64,000 nucleotides of DNA from contig NZ_FNFV01000005.1 in the NCBI RefSeq assembly GCF_900102905.1, positions 186,001 through 250,000 on the forward strand, in the 5' to 3' direction. Positions 53,447 to 62,258 of this stretch are shown here, piece by piece. The number at the start of each line of letters is the position of its first letter. Within the stretch, counting starts at the first letter, position 1. This stretch comes from Meinhardsimonia xiamenensis. GTDB taxonomy: Bacteria; Pseudomonadota; Alphaproteobacteria; Rhodobacterales; Rhodobacteraceae. A program made the position numbers and the translations under genes. The notes beneath the pieces were generated by a model. That model did not search any database. It was not told the origin of the DNA and saw only the letters and a list, made by a program, of their open reading frames with translations.

Positions 53447-54130
53447 TCAGCCGCTCTTCATGCGCGCCTCCTGCCACGCGCGCGGGTCGGCGAGAAAGGC
53501 AGCGACTTCCTCCAGCGTGGCCGGATCGAAGGCCGCGCGCGCCCGCGCCTCGGCCAGCACGTCATGCCAGGTGCACAAGGCATGCAGGCTGATGCCGTGG
53601 GCGGCCAGCGTCACCTCGGTCTCGGGGAAGATCCCGTAGTAGAAGATCACCGCCGTGTGGGCGCATTCCGCGCCCGTCTCGCGGATCGCCTCGACAAAGC
53701 CGATCTTCGAGCCGCCGTCGGTGGTGAGATCCTCCACCAGCAGCACCCGGTCGCCTTCGCCCATCACCCCCTCGATGCGGGCGTTGCGCCCGTAGCCCTT
53801 GGGCTTCTTGCGCACGTAGGTCATCGGCAGCGCCAGCCGCTCGGCGACCATGGCGGCGAAGGGAATGCCCGCCGTCTCGCCGCCGGCGACGTTGGTGAAG
53901 GCCTCGAAGCCGGCCTCGCGCATCACGGTCGCGGCAAGAAAATCCATCAGCGTTGCTCGGATGCGCGGGTAGGAGATGAGCTTGCGGCAGTCGATGTAGG
54001 TGGGGCTGGGCTTGCCCGAGGCCAGCGTGAAGGGTTCGGCGGCGTTGAAGTGCACCGCGCCGATTTCCAGAAGCATGCCCGCTGTCAGCCGGGCGATCTC
54101 TTCCTTGGCGGGAAAGCTCGAGGGGATCAT
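53447..54130 (-). CDS. pyrE: Orotate phosphoribosyltransferase
   Basis: Fifth step of UMP synthesis, orotate plus PRPP to OMP; 227 residues with AAGGAG eight bases upstream of the ATG. The N-terminal [20 protein letters not shown] binds orotate, [17 protein letters not shown] near residue 122 is the flexible catalytic loop, and [20 protein letters not shown] near residue 150 is the PRPP motif. It lies 23 bases behind pyrC, so the two form an operon. Confidence 0.95.
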   Translation of the reverse strand: MIPSSFPAKEEIARLTAGMLLEIGAVHFNAAEPFTLASGKPSPTYIDCRKLISYPRIRATLMDFLAATVMREAGFEAFTNVAGGETAGIPFAAMVAERLALPMTYVRKKPKGYGRNARIEGVMGEGDRVLLVEDLTTDGGSKIGFVEAIRETGAECAHTAVIFYYGIFPETEVTLAAHGISLHALCTWHDVLAEARARAAFDPATLEEVAAFLADPRAWQEARMKSG

Positions 54131-54153
54131 TCGCGAACTCCTTGAAAGGCGCC

Positions 54154-55203
54154 TCAGGCTTCCACCCGCCAGTGCAGCGGAAAGCCCGGGTCGAAGACGG
54201 TGACGGGGCCTGCGCCCGTCTCGATGCGCGCAGGGTAGGGCACCGGCGCGCCCTTCGTAAGCGTGATGCGCGCCTCGTTCGGGGGCAGGCGGTAGAAGGC
54301 GGGGCCATTGAGCGAGGTGAAGGCCTCGAGCCGGTCGAGCGCGCCGGCCGCCTCGAACACCTCGGCCACGACCGAAAGCGCATTGGGCGCGGTGAAGCAG
54401 CCCGCGCAGCCGCAGGGCGCGAGCTTGGCCTGATCGGGGTGGGGGGCGCTGTCGGTGCCCAGAAAGAAGGGGGATTCGCCCGACGTCGCCGCCTCGACGA
54501 GCGCGAGCCGGTGCGTCTCGCGCTTGGCCACGGGCAGGCAGTAGTAGTGCGGGCGGATGCCGCCGGCGAGGATGTGGTTGCGGTTGATCACGAGGTGATG
54601 GGCGGTGATGGTGGCGGCAATGTCGGCCCCGCCCGCGCGCACATAGGCCACGCCCTCGGCGGTGGTGACATGCTCGAGCACCACGCGCAGGCCGGGCGTC
54701 GCGCGGCGGATCGGCTCAAGGACGCGCTCGATGAACACCGCCTCGCGGTCGAAGATGTCCACCTCCGCGTCGGTAACCTCGCCGTGCACGCACAGCGGCA
54801 GGCCGATTTCGGCCATGCGCTCGAGCACGCCCCGCACCCGGTCGAAGTCGCGCACGCCCGAGGCGGAGTTGGTGGTGGCACCCGCCGGGTAGAGCTTGAC
54901 CGCGGTGACAAGCCCCGAGGCGGCGGCGCGTGCGACATCCTCCGGGTCGGTCTCCTCGGTCAGATAGAGCGTCATCAGCGGCGTGAAGCCGCTGCCCGGG
55001 GGCAGGGCGGCGAGAATGCGCGCGCGGTAGGCTTCGGCGTCGGCGGCGGTGACGACGGGCGGCACGAGATTGGGCATGATGATGGCGCGGGCGAAATGGC
55101 GCGCGCTCTCGGGCGCCACGGCGGCCATCATGGCGCCATCGCGCAGATGCAGGTGCCAGTCGTCGGGGCGGCGGATGGTCAGGCGGTCGATGGTCTCGGT
55201 CAT
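54154..55203 (-). CDS. pyrC: Dihydroorotase
   Basis: Third step of pyrimidine synthesis; type II (PyrC) enzyme of 349 residues, starting [20 protein letters not shown]. Zinc ligands are in [11 protein letters not shown] near residue 17, the carboxylated lysine in [14 protein letters not shown] near residue 100, and further ligands in CVHGEV, EHVTT and [14 protein letters not shown]; the catalytic Asp is in [12 protein letters not shown] near residue 250. The longer frame to 55341 adds a segment without family support. Confidence 0.95.
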   Translation of the reverse strand: MTETIDRLTIRRPDDWHLHLRDGAMMAAVAPESARHFARAIIMPNLVPPVVTAADAEAYRARILAALPPGSGFTPLMTLYLTEETDPEDVARAAASGLVTAVKLYPAGATTNSASGVRDFDRVRGVLERMAEIGLPLCVHGEVTDAEVDIFDREAVFIERVLEPIRRATPGLRVVLEHVTTAEGVAYVRAGGADIAATITAHHLVINRNHILAGGIRPHYYCLPVAKRETHRLALVEAATSGESPFFLGTDSAPHPDQAKLAPCGCAGCFTAPNALSVVAEVFEAAGALDRLEAFTSLNGPAFYRLPPNEARITLTKGAPVPYPARIETGAGPVTVFDPGFPLHWRVEA

Positions 55204-55364
55204 GGCCCGTGCCCTAGACGAAAGCGCCGCCCGATGGAACCTCCCGCACGCATTCATGGGCGCAAGCCCGCAAACGCTCGACAGCTCCGGCGACGTGGCG
55301 CTAGCATGCGCGCCACGAGGGCGGAAAAGACCCTCGGCCATTCAACGACAGGGAGATTGATCGG

Positions 55365-56186
55365 ATGTGCGACATGTGCGTGATGAATGCGGTCAAGGAG
55401 CGGATGCTGAGCCGGCGCGACTTCTTCCGCGCAGGCGCTGCGGCAACGGCGGCGGCGGCCGTCTCCACGGTGGCCTCGGCACCGGCGGCAATGGCGGGGG
55501 GGCACGGCGCGGTGGTGGACCTCACCCATGTCTATGACCCCGCGTTTCCGACCTATTTCGGCCAGCCCGGCATCGCCATGGAGCAGAAGTTCAACTTCGC
55601 CGAGCACGGCTTCAACCTCTTCGAGATGACGCTCAACGAGCACACCGGTACCCATATCGACGCCCCGCTGCACTTTTCGGCCGACGGCGCCAGCGTTGAC
55701 GAGATCGCGGTGGAAAACCTCGTGGTGCCGCTGTGCGTGATCCACATCCACGAGCGCGCGGCCGGGAATCCCGACGCGCAGGTCACCCCCGATGACATCA
55801 AGGCCTGGATCGCGCGCAACGGCCCGATCCCCGAGCGCGCCTGCGTGGCGATGCACTCGGGCTGGGAGGCGCGCGCCGGCGGCGCCGGCTTCCGCAATGC
55901 CGACGACAAGGGGGTGATGCATTTCCCGGGCTTCCACATCGAGGCCACGCAGATGCTTCTGGAGGAAACCTCCGCCTCCGCGATCGGGGTGGACACGCTC
56001 TCGCTCGACTACGGCCCGAGCCAGGATTTCGTCACCCATTATGCCTGGCTCCCGGCCGGGCGCTACGGCATCGAGAACCTCAAGAACCTCGGCCGCGTGC
56101 CCGAGGCGGGGGCGACGCTGGTCGTCGGCGCGCCCACCCATCGCGGCGGCTCCGGGGGGCCCGCGCGCATCCTCGCGCTGGTGTGA
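55365..56186 (+). CDS. Tat-exported cyclase / kynurenine formamidase-like hydrolase
   Basis: Metal-dependent hydrolase of the cyclase family, 273 residues. An unusual N-terminus MCDMCVMNAVKERM precedes a Tat signal (SRRDFFRAGAAATAAAAV), so the protein is exported folded to the periplasm. The metal-site motif HTGTHIDAPLHF is near residue 93, with VDLTHVYDPAFPTYF upstream and DTLSLDYGPSQDFVTHYAWL near residue 208. Its substrate is unknown; cytosolic kynurenine formamidases have the same fold but lack the signal. It overlaps the next gene at its stop or lies six bases from its ATG. Confidence 0.82.
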   Translation: MCDMCVMNAVKERMLSRRDFFRAGAAATAAAAVSTVASAPAAMAGGHGAVVDLTHVYDPAFPTYFGQPGIAMEQKFNFAEHGFNLFEMTLNEHTGTHIDAPLHFSADGASVDEIAVENLVVPLCVIHIHERAAGNPDAQVTPDDIKAWIARNGPIPERACVAMHSGWEARAGGAGFRNADDKGVMHFPGFHIEATQMLLEETSASAIGVDTLSLDYGPSQDFVTHYAWLPAGRYGIENLKNLGRVPEAGATLVVGAPTHRGGSGGPARILALV

Positions 56187-56191
56187 GCCGG

Positions 56192-56599
56192 ATGGCGACG
56201 GTTCACCTTCTGAGCGACGAGGAGGCCAGCGCCGAGGCGCTGGCCGTCTTCGCCGACATCCGGGCAACGCGCGGCACCGAACACGTCAACAACTTCTGGC
56301 GTGCGCTCGCCCATGACCCCGCGCTGTTGCGCGCGACATGGGAGCGGCTGAAGGCGGTGATGCGGCCGGGCGCGCTCGACCCGCTCACCAAGGAGATGGT
56401 CTATCTCGCCGTCTCCGTCGCCAACGGCTGCGAATACTGCATCCACTCCCACACCGCCGCCGCCCGCGCCAAGGGCATGAGCGAGACCCAGCTCGGCGAG
56501 CTATTGGCGGTGATCGCGATGGCCAGCCAGACCAATGCGCTGGCAACGGCGCTGCAGGTGCCGGTGGACGAGGCGTTCGCGGCTGAGAAGAGCGGCTGA
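56192..56599 (+). CDS. AhpD / carboxymuconolactone decarboxylase-like protein
   Basis: Small helical redox protein of 135 residues (MATVHLLSDEEASAEA). The CxxC active site NGCEYCIHSHTAAARAKGMS near residue 74 carries the peroxidase-type Cys pair and His. A GTG at 56183 overlapping the upstream stop is an alternative start. Linkage to the cyclase-family gene suggests a shared pathway, perhaps removal of a reactive product, but this is not shown by the sequence. Confidence 0.83.
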   Translation: MATVHLLSDEEASAEALAVFADIRATRGTEHVNNFWRALAHDPALLRATWERLKAVMRPGALDPLTKEMVYLAVSVANGCEYCIHSHTAAARAKGMSETQLGELLAVIAMASQTNALATALQVPVDEAFAAEKSG

Positions 56600-56609
56600 G
56601 GGTGCCGGC

Positions 56610-57611
56610 TCAGGCGCGCGCCTCCTCGCGTGGTTTTGCATCCTGCTCGAAGCTAAGCGAGACACCCTCGGCTTCGAGCTCCTTGACCAGCGCGTCGCGG
56701 CGGGCGCGAAAGCGGGGCAGATCGAGCCGCTCGGCGGCATTGTGGCAGACGATGGCGGCAAGCCGCTTGCGGTCGCGGCTCACGAGCCGCTCCACAAGGC
56801 GCACCAGATAGGCGCGGTTCTGCCGCCGCTTGCGCAGCACCCGCGCGATTTCGAGCCGATCCAGCCGGCCTTCGTCATAGAGCGCGAAGAGGCGCGTGAG
56901 GCTGTCGGTCGTCTCGAGAAGCTGGGCGGGGTTCTCGCCGAAATGCCACAGCCGGTGGCGGCGGATGTGGCGGCGGTTGAACTGGGCGGCGTGGGCGGCA
57001 TCCTCGTCGATGCTCGGGTCGAAGAAGATGTGCGCCTCGGCCGCGGCATCGAGCATGTCGGGCGCGTAGCCGTAGCGGGAGGTGAAATCGAGCCGGCGCC
57101 ACTCCTCGAAGCGGTGGTCGAAGGCGGCGAATTCGGGGTTGAGGCTGGCCTGCGGGGCGAAGGCCATCACCGTGGCGCCCGGCGCGGCCACCGAATAGGC
57201 GCAGGCGGCATGGGCCGCGAGCCCGGCGCCAAAGAACAGCACCCGGTCGAAGGCGTCGAAGAACTCGTCGTCGATCAGCTGGTCGAAGAAATCCCACACC
57301 GCCTCGGAGCGGAACCATGTCTGCCCGAGCGCGAGCAGCGTCAGATAGGACCAGCCGAAGCTGTCACCGAGCCGGAAGCCAAGGGGCATCGGCTCGCTCT
57401 CGCCGTCGCCCACCACCGCCTCCACCTGTTCGAAGGTGACAACGAGCGTCCGGGTGCAGCAGCGCGCGTGCAGGGCCGAGTGTCGCGCGTCGAGGCGGCG
57501 GAAGAAATGCCTCTCCGCCTCGATTGCTGCGAGCCGGTCGAAAAGCGCCTCCTCCGCCGGCGATGAACCGCCCGACGGGCCGTGGCCGCTTCCGCCTCGC
57601 GCCTCGTGCAT
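56610..57611 (-). CDS. Rhodobacteraceae family of unknown function, annotated elsewhere as phosphoadenosine phosphosulfate reductase
   Basis: Protein of 333 residues with no signal peptide or membrane segment. A conserved block VLFFGAGLAAHAACAYSVAA near residue 123 resembles the nucleophile-elbow region of alpha/beta hydrolases, followed by MAFAPQASLNPEFAAFDHRF and DFTSRYGYAPDMLDAAAEAH. These features match a family common in Rhodobacteraceae that databases often call PAPS reductase, but no cysteine or PAPS-binding motif of that enzyme is seen, so the name is probably wrong. The real role is unknown. It converges with the AhpD-like gene. Confidence 0.75.
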   Translation of the reverse strand: MHEARGGSGHGPSGGSSPAEEALFDRLAAIEAERHFFRRLDARHSALHARCCTRTLVVTFEQVEAVVGDGESEPMPLGFRLGDSFGWSYLTLLALGQTWFRSEAVWDFFDQLIDDEFFDAFDRVLFFGAGLAAHAACAYSVAAPGATVMAFAPQASLNPEFAAFDHRFEEWRRLDFTSRYGYAPDMLDAAAEAHIFFDPSIDEDAAHAAQFNRRHIRRHRLWHFGENPAQLLETTDSLTRLFALYDEGRLDRLEIARVLRKRRQNRAYLVRLVERLVSRDRKRLAAIVCHNAAERLDLPRFRARRDALVKELEAEGVSLSFEQDAKPREEARA

Positions 57612-57924
57612 GTTTCACCCCCTTGCATGCGCGCGGGCAGCGCAGCCCGCAGCGTTCCGGCCGGGCGCTGCGCCGCACTCCATTCTGCCAGCATGATGAG
57701 GGCGATCATCCCCTGATTGCCATGCCTCTGGCAAGCTGAAGCCCGTCCGAAGGAGGGTTGTTCACGCTGTTTTTCCTGACGGTAAACAATCATCACCCCC
57801 GGAGCACCAGGCTGCGGCAGGCCGGGAATGGGCGGTTCCGCATGCGCGCGCGATCGACTAGACTGAGCAGGACACGGGCAAACGAGGCGCCACGCCGTCA
57901 TGCGGGCGTGGCGGGAGCGGTGCG
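57612..57924. other. Divergent noncoding region
   Basis: Just over 300 bases separate two divergent starts. It includes GTTGTTCACGCTG followed by a T-rich stretch and GACGGTAAACAATC, which together form a loose inverted repeat of GTTGTTcAC and GTaAACAAT near 57760-57790, and a TAGACT hexamer near 57860. No gene is recognised. These are weak promoter or operator candidates. Confidence 0.5.
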
Positions 57925-60171
57925 TTGGAAATTCTGAAACGGCGGCTTACCCCGCGCGAGACCCCGGCCGGCCGGCTGGTTGACCTGCTGCGACCCGAAG
58001 CGGGCGCGCCGCGGCTTCTGGCCGTCTTCGCCACGGGGGCCGACCCGGCCCTTCTGACCGGCGGCGGAGCGTTCCGCCCCGAGGTGATCCGGCAGATCGG
58101 CGGCGGGCTGGTTGTGGAGGGCAGCGGGCAGGAGGTGGCGGGCGCGATCGCGCCGCCGGTTGCCGGCTGGGCCGGGGAGGTCGCCATCACCGAGGCCGAG
58201 CCGACGCTGTTCGCGGGGCTCAACGTGATGGTCGCGATGGTCAACGGCCAGCACCCGGAGACGGTGCGCGCATGGCTTGCCTATCACGCCCGCGAGCATG
58301 CGCTGCAAGGGGCGCTCCTTGTCGACCGTGCACCGCCCGAGGCGCCGTCGGGCCTGACGGAGGCGCTTGGTGCCGCCGACATTCCCGGGCTGGAGCGGGT
58401 GGTGATCGTCGAGCCCGGCTTTCCCATCGGTGTGGCAGGGGAGGGCGCGGAAGCGCACCGCTTCAACGCCCCCGACGCGCCGGGGCGCGACCGGATGGAG
58501 CCACCCGCCCCCGACCCGTGGCGGGCGCGCCTTGGCGAGGTTGTGCTCTACGAATACTTGCGATGGCGCTTTCTGAGCCAGGCGAGGGCGGTGGCCAATC
58601 TCGATGTCACCGATCTTCTGGCACCTGTCGAGGGCGAGGGCGTCTTCGATCGCGCCGTGGCGGCCGGGGATGGCGTTGTCGCGCTCATCGGCACCCGGAT
58701 CTTTCCCTGGAGCCTGCGCAAGGGGCGGGAAGCGGGGTTTGGCGACCATATCTGCCGGCGCTTCGATGGCGGCGAGGGCAATCCGCGCTGGTGCGTCGCA
58801 CCCGCGCGGCTTCCGGCGGGGGCGGTGCTGCGGCTCGTGCGCGTGGGCGGCGCACGGCCCGATGCTGGGCAGCCCGTGCGCTACTATCGCGCCATGGCGC
58901 TCAGGCATCCGGGCGAGGCGGTGGCCGCGATCGTGCCCAAGACGAGCCTTGTGGAAGACCCCGAGCTCCTGCGGCTTGCCACCGACCATTTCGGAGCCAA
59001 GCCCCTGCGCCCGCCCGTGGAAAAGCCGCGCCGCGCCGGCCGCAAGGGGCGCCGCACCACTGTCACCGGCATCGTCACCACGATGAAGAACGAGGGCCCC
59101 TTCATCCTCGAGTGGCTGGCCTACCACCGCTCGATCGGGGTGGAGAAGTTCCTCGTCTACACCAACGACTGCACCGACGGCACCGACACGCTGCTCGAGC
59201 TTCTGCAGGCGAAGGGGCTCGTGGAGCACCGCGAGAACCCCTTTCGAGAAACCGGGCTCAAGCCCCAGCACGCAGCGTTGCAGGCCGCCGAGTCCGAGGA
59301 GATGGTCAAGGCGCTCGACTGGGTGGTGTGCATGGATGTCGACGAGTTCATCAACATCCATGTGGGCGAGGGGCGGCTTGATGACCTCTACGCCGCCGTT
59401 CCCGAGGCCAATCTCATCTCCATGACCTGGCGGCTCTTCGGTAATTCCGACATCCACGAATTCCGCGACGGCTTCATCACCGAGGCCTTCACCCGCTGCG
59501 CCCCGCACTACTGCCGCAAGCCGCATCAGGCCTGGGGCTTCAAGACGCTCTACCGCAACATCGGGCTGTTCAAGAAGCTGGGCGTGCACCGCCCCAAGGG
59601 GCTCAAGCCGCAGCTGGTGGACGAAATCTTCTGGGTCAACGGCTCGGGCAGGCGTATGCCCCCCTCGACCTATCGCAACGCCTGGCGCTCGACGCCGGGC
59701 ACCTACGGCTACGATCTCGTGACCCTCAACCACTACGCGGTGCGCTCGGCCGAAAGCTTCCTCGTCAAGCGCGACCGGGGCCGCGTGAACCATGTCGACC
59801 GCGACCAGGGAACCGCCTACTGGTTTCGCATGAACAACAACGCCGAGGAGGACCGCTCGATCCACCGCCATCTGCCGCGCGCCCGCGCCGAGTTCGACCG
59901 GCTGATGGCCGACCCCGAGATCGCCGTGCAGCACGCCGCCTGCGTGGCCGCCCATCGCGCGCGCATCGACGAGCTCAAGGCGCGCCCCGATTACGCCGCC
60001 CTCTATGCCGAGCTTACCAGCCCGCGCTTCGAGAAGCTTTCGCGCCTGCACGGCCATTTCGGCTCGGGCGTCTTTCTTGCCGGCCCCGATGCCGTGCCCG
60101 ACGAGGTGGTGGCGCGTGACCCGGACGGCGATTGGTTCTTCACCGTCGACAAAGCCGAGCAGGTTCACTGA
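57925..60171 (+). CDS. Large GT2-type glycosyltransferase with uncharacterised N-terminal domain
   Basis: Protein of 748 residues starting at a TTG (MEILKRRLTPRETPAG) with GGGAG seven bases upstream; no in-frame ATG or GTG fits. The first 375 residues have no recognised motif. The C-terminal domain begins TVTGIVTTMKNEGPFILEWL at about residue 379 and has WVVCMDVDEFINIHVGEG with the metal-binding DVD near residue 470, then ISMTWRLFGNSDIHEFRDGF, features of GT92/GT2-like proteins common in Rhodobacteraceae. Probably acts in surface polysaccharide or O-antigen synthesis. The 3' neighbours are also carbohydrate genes. Confidence 0.75.
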   Translation: MEILKRRLTPRETPAGRLVDLLRPEAGAPRLLAVFATGADPALLTGGGAFRPEVIRQIGGGLVVEGSGQEVAGAIAPPVAGWAGEVAITEAEPTLFAGLNVMVAMVNGQHPETVRAWLAYHAREHALQGALLVDRAPPEAPSGLTEALGAADIPGLERVVIVEPGFPIGVAGEGAEAHRFNAPDAPGRDRMEPPAPDPWRARLGEVVLYEYLRWRFLSQARAVANLDVTDLLAPVEGEGVFDRAVAAGDGVVALIGTRIFPWSLRKGREAGFGDHICRRFDGGEGNPRWCVAPARLPAGAVLRLVRVGGARPDAGQPVRYYRAMALRHPGEAVAAIVPKTSLVEDPELLRLATDHFGAKPLRPPVEKPRRAGRKGRRTTVTGIVTTMKNEGPFILEWLAYHRSIGVEKFLVYTNDCTDGTDTLLELLQAKGLVEHRENPFRETGLKPQHAALQAAESEEMVKALDWVVCMDVDEFINIHVGEGRLDDLYAAVPEANLISMTWRLFGNSDIHEFRDGFITEAFTRCAPHYCRKPHQAWGFKTLYRNIGLFKKLGVHRPKGLKPQLVDEIFWVNGSGRRMPPSTYRNAWRSTPGTYGYDLVTLNHYAVRSAESFLVKRDRGRVNHVDRDQGTAYWFRMNNNAEEDRSIHRHLPRARAEFDRLMADPEIAVQHAACVAAHRARIDELKARPDYAALYAELTSPRFEKLSRLHGHFGSGVFLAGPDAVPDEVVARDPDGDWFFTVDKAEQVH

Positions 60172-60255
60172 TTTGCAAGTTTCTCGCCACATTCTCGGCC
60201 CATGGGCATGCGAGAAAGGGGAGGACTGGACATGAAACGAAGCGGGTGAGGCGCC

Positions 60256-61257
60256 GTGGCCAAACTGCCAAAGATTGCGACACTCTGGATCGGCGGGCGG
60301 CTGAGCTGGCTCGAGCAGCTGTGCCTCGTCTCCTTCGCCCATGCCGGCCATGAGGTGACGCTTTACAGCTACGCGCCGATCGAGAATGTGCCCGAGGGGG
60401 TGAGGAATCTCCCTGCCGACGAGATCTTCCCGGCCGAGCCGATGTATCGCCACCGCCGCACCGGCAGCCCCGCCATTCATGCCGACCTGTTCCGGCTGCA
60501 CATGCTCAGGAAGACGGACAATGTCTGGGTCGACGCCGACATGTTCTGCTGGCGGCCCTTCGACTATGACGACCCGCACATCTTCGGCTGGGAAAAGCCG
60601 GGACTTGTCTGCAACGCGGTGCTGGGTCTGCCGCGGGACTCCGAGGCGCTTGCGGCGATGCTCGACTTCTTCACCGACGAATACGCGATCGCGCCCTGGC
60701 TCAAACCCTGGCAACAGGAGGAATTGCGCGCCGAGGCCGCCGCCGGGCGGCCGGTCCACATCACCGAGCAGAACTGGGGTTTCACCGGCCCCGCGGCGGT
60801 GACATGGTTTCTCGAGCAGTCGGGCGAGATCGCCCATGCCCAGCCGCAGAGCGCGTTTTACGCGATCCCGTTCAAGGAGCGGAACCACCTCATTCTCAGC
60901 CGTCACCGCCCCGAGGAGCGTTTCGACGCGCATACGCGCGGCATCCATTTCTGGGCGCGGCGCATGAAGCCGCGGCTCGAGGAAAAGGAGGGCGGCGTGC
61001 CGCGGCGGGGCTCGCTGATGCACCGGCTGATCCGTGAACACGGCATCCGTCCCGAAGAGGCGCCCATTCCCCCGCGCGTCAAGCCGCGTCACGGCCGCGC
61101 CGACGATCCGGGTTTCCGCGAAATGATCGGGCGCGCGGCGCTGGAAGGCGAGATGAGCATCGACGCGATCTCCCGCCGCTATCTCGTGGACAAGGCCTTC
61201 ATCAAGGCGTGCCGCGCGGAGGTTGCGGCCGGGGAAGACACCGCTGCGGAGGGTTGA
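60256..61257 (+). CDS. Glycosyltransferase-like protein (capsular/GT32-type DXD motif)
   Basis: Protein of 333 residues from a GTG start at 60256 (MAKLPKIATLWIGGRLSWLE). The GT-A elements IGGRLSWLEQLCLVSFAHAG and the metal-binding DNVWVDADMFCWRPFDYDDP, with Asp-x-Asp near residue 94, suggest a sugar transferase similar to capsule and GT32 proteins. The C-terminal 100 residues are basic and unassigned. It follows the large GT2 gene by 84 bases and is followed by an unknown gene after 4 bases. Confidence 0.7.
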   Translation: MAKLPKIATLWIGGRLSWLEQLCLVSFAHAGHEVTLYSYAPIENVPEGVRNLPADEIFPAEPMYRHRRTGSPAIHADLFRLHMLRKTDNVWVDADMFCWRPFDYDDPHIFGWEKPGLVCNAVLGLPRDSEALAAMLDFFTDEYAIAPWLKPWQQEELRAEAAAGRPVHITEQNWGFTGPAAVTWFLEQSGEIAHAQPQSAFYAIPFKERNHLILSRHRPEERFDAHTRGIHFWARRMKPRLEEKEGGVPRRGSLMHRLIREHGIRPEEAPIPPRVKPRHGRADDPGFREMIGRAALEGEMSIDAISRRYLVDKAFIKACRAEVAAGEDTAAEG

Positions 61258-61261
61258 GACG

Positions 61262-62221
61262 ATGAGCGGCGAGCCCCTTTCCCATGCCCCCGAGGCACCT
61301 ATATCCGAAGGCGAACCGGGCAGGGACACCGCGCGCGTCATGCGAATCGCCTATCACGTCGGCCTCCACTGCACCGACGAGGATCAGCTGATCCGCTCGC
61401 TGGAGCAGAACACGCGCTGGATGCGCCGCCGGCGCGGCGTGGTGCTGGCGCGCGGTAATGGCTACCGCCGCGCCATTCGCGACGCCATCATCGAACTCAA
61501 GGGCGCCGAAGCGCCGCCCGAAGTGGAAGCGATGCTGCTGGACGAGGCGCTGGGCGAGCATGAGGGCGACCGGCTGCTGCTGTCCTTCGACAATTTCCTG
61601 TGCGGGCCGGCCAAGATCCTTGGCGAGGGCCGCCTCTACCCGGAGGGACACGAGCGAGTCGCCTGGCTGCGCCGGCTGTTCCCGAGTGCGGAATGCGAAT
61701 TCTATTTTGCCATCCGGGATCTCGCGAGCTTCCTGCCCGCCGCCTGGAAGCTGCAGAAACCCCCCGTGAGCTTTGCCGAGTTTCTTGGCGGCGCCGATCC
61801 GCTGGCCCTGCGCTGGTCGGAGATGATCGCGCGCATCCGCGAGGCCAACCCCGACGTGCCGCTGACCGTCTGGTGCAACGAGGACACGCCGCTGATCTGG
61901 CCGACCGTGCTGCGCGAATATGCCGATGTCTCGCCGCTTGACCACATGAAGGGCGAGTTCGACGTGATCGAGAAGATCATGCGCCCCGAAGGCTTTGCCA
62001 AGATGTGCGACTATCTCGAGAAGCACCCGCCGGTGAGCGAGGTGCAGCGCCGCCGCATCATGGCCGCCTTCCTCGACAAGTTCGCCATCGACGAGGAGCT
62101 CGAGGAGGAAATCGACATCCCCGGCTGGACGCCCGAACTCGTCGAAACCCTCTCCGAGCTCTACGAGGAGGACGTCTACGCCATCGAGCGCATCCCCGGC
62201 GTCACCCTTATCGGCCCCTGA
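61262..62221 (+). CDS. Hypothetical protein in the glycosyltransferase run
   Basis: Protein of 319 residues starting MSGEPLSHAPEAPISEGEPG; the ATG at 61340 (MRIAYHVGLHCTDEDQLIRS) would give a core protein without the loose leader. There is no signal peptide or membrane segment. Noted blocks are LLLSFDNFLCGPAKILGEGR, YFAIRDLASFLPAAWKLQKP and VWCNEDTPLIWPTVLREYAD. It is somewhat like sulfotransferase or glycan-synthesis helper proteins of Rhodobacteraceae, but no catalytic motif was identified. It overlaps nothing and ends before the convergent gcdH. Confidence 0.65.
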   Translation: MSGEPLSHAPEAPISEGEPGRDTARVMRIAYHVGLHCTDEDQLIRSLEQNTRWMRRRRGVVLARGNGYRRAIRDAIIELKGAEAPPEVEAMLLDEALGEHEGDRLLLSFDNFLCGPAKILGEGRLYPEGHERVAWLRRLFPSAECEFYFAIRDLASFLPAAWKLQKPPVSFAEFLGGADPLALRWSEMIARIREANPDVPLTVWCNEDTPLIWPTVLREYADVSPLDHMKGEFDVIEKIMRPEGFAKMCDYLEKHPPVSEVQRRRIMAAFLDKFAIDEELEEEIDIPGWTPELVETLSELYEEDVYAIERIPGVTLIGP

Positions 62222-62258
62222 GCCTGAGTTGGCTCCCTGAGCCGCGCCCGCGCGAGCC

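Noticed and set aside
57898-61341. A 1147-codon minus-strand open frame opposite the glycosyltransferase run
   Set aside because: It has low-complexity composition, no motifs, and is antisense to two genes with DXD motifs.
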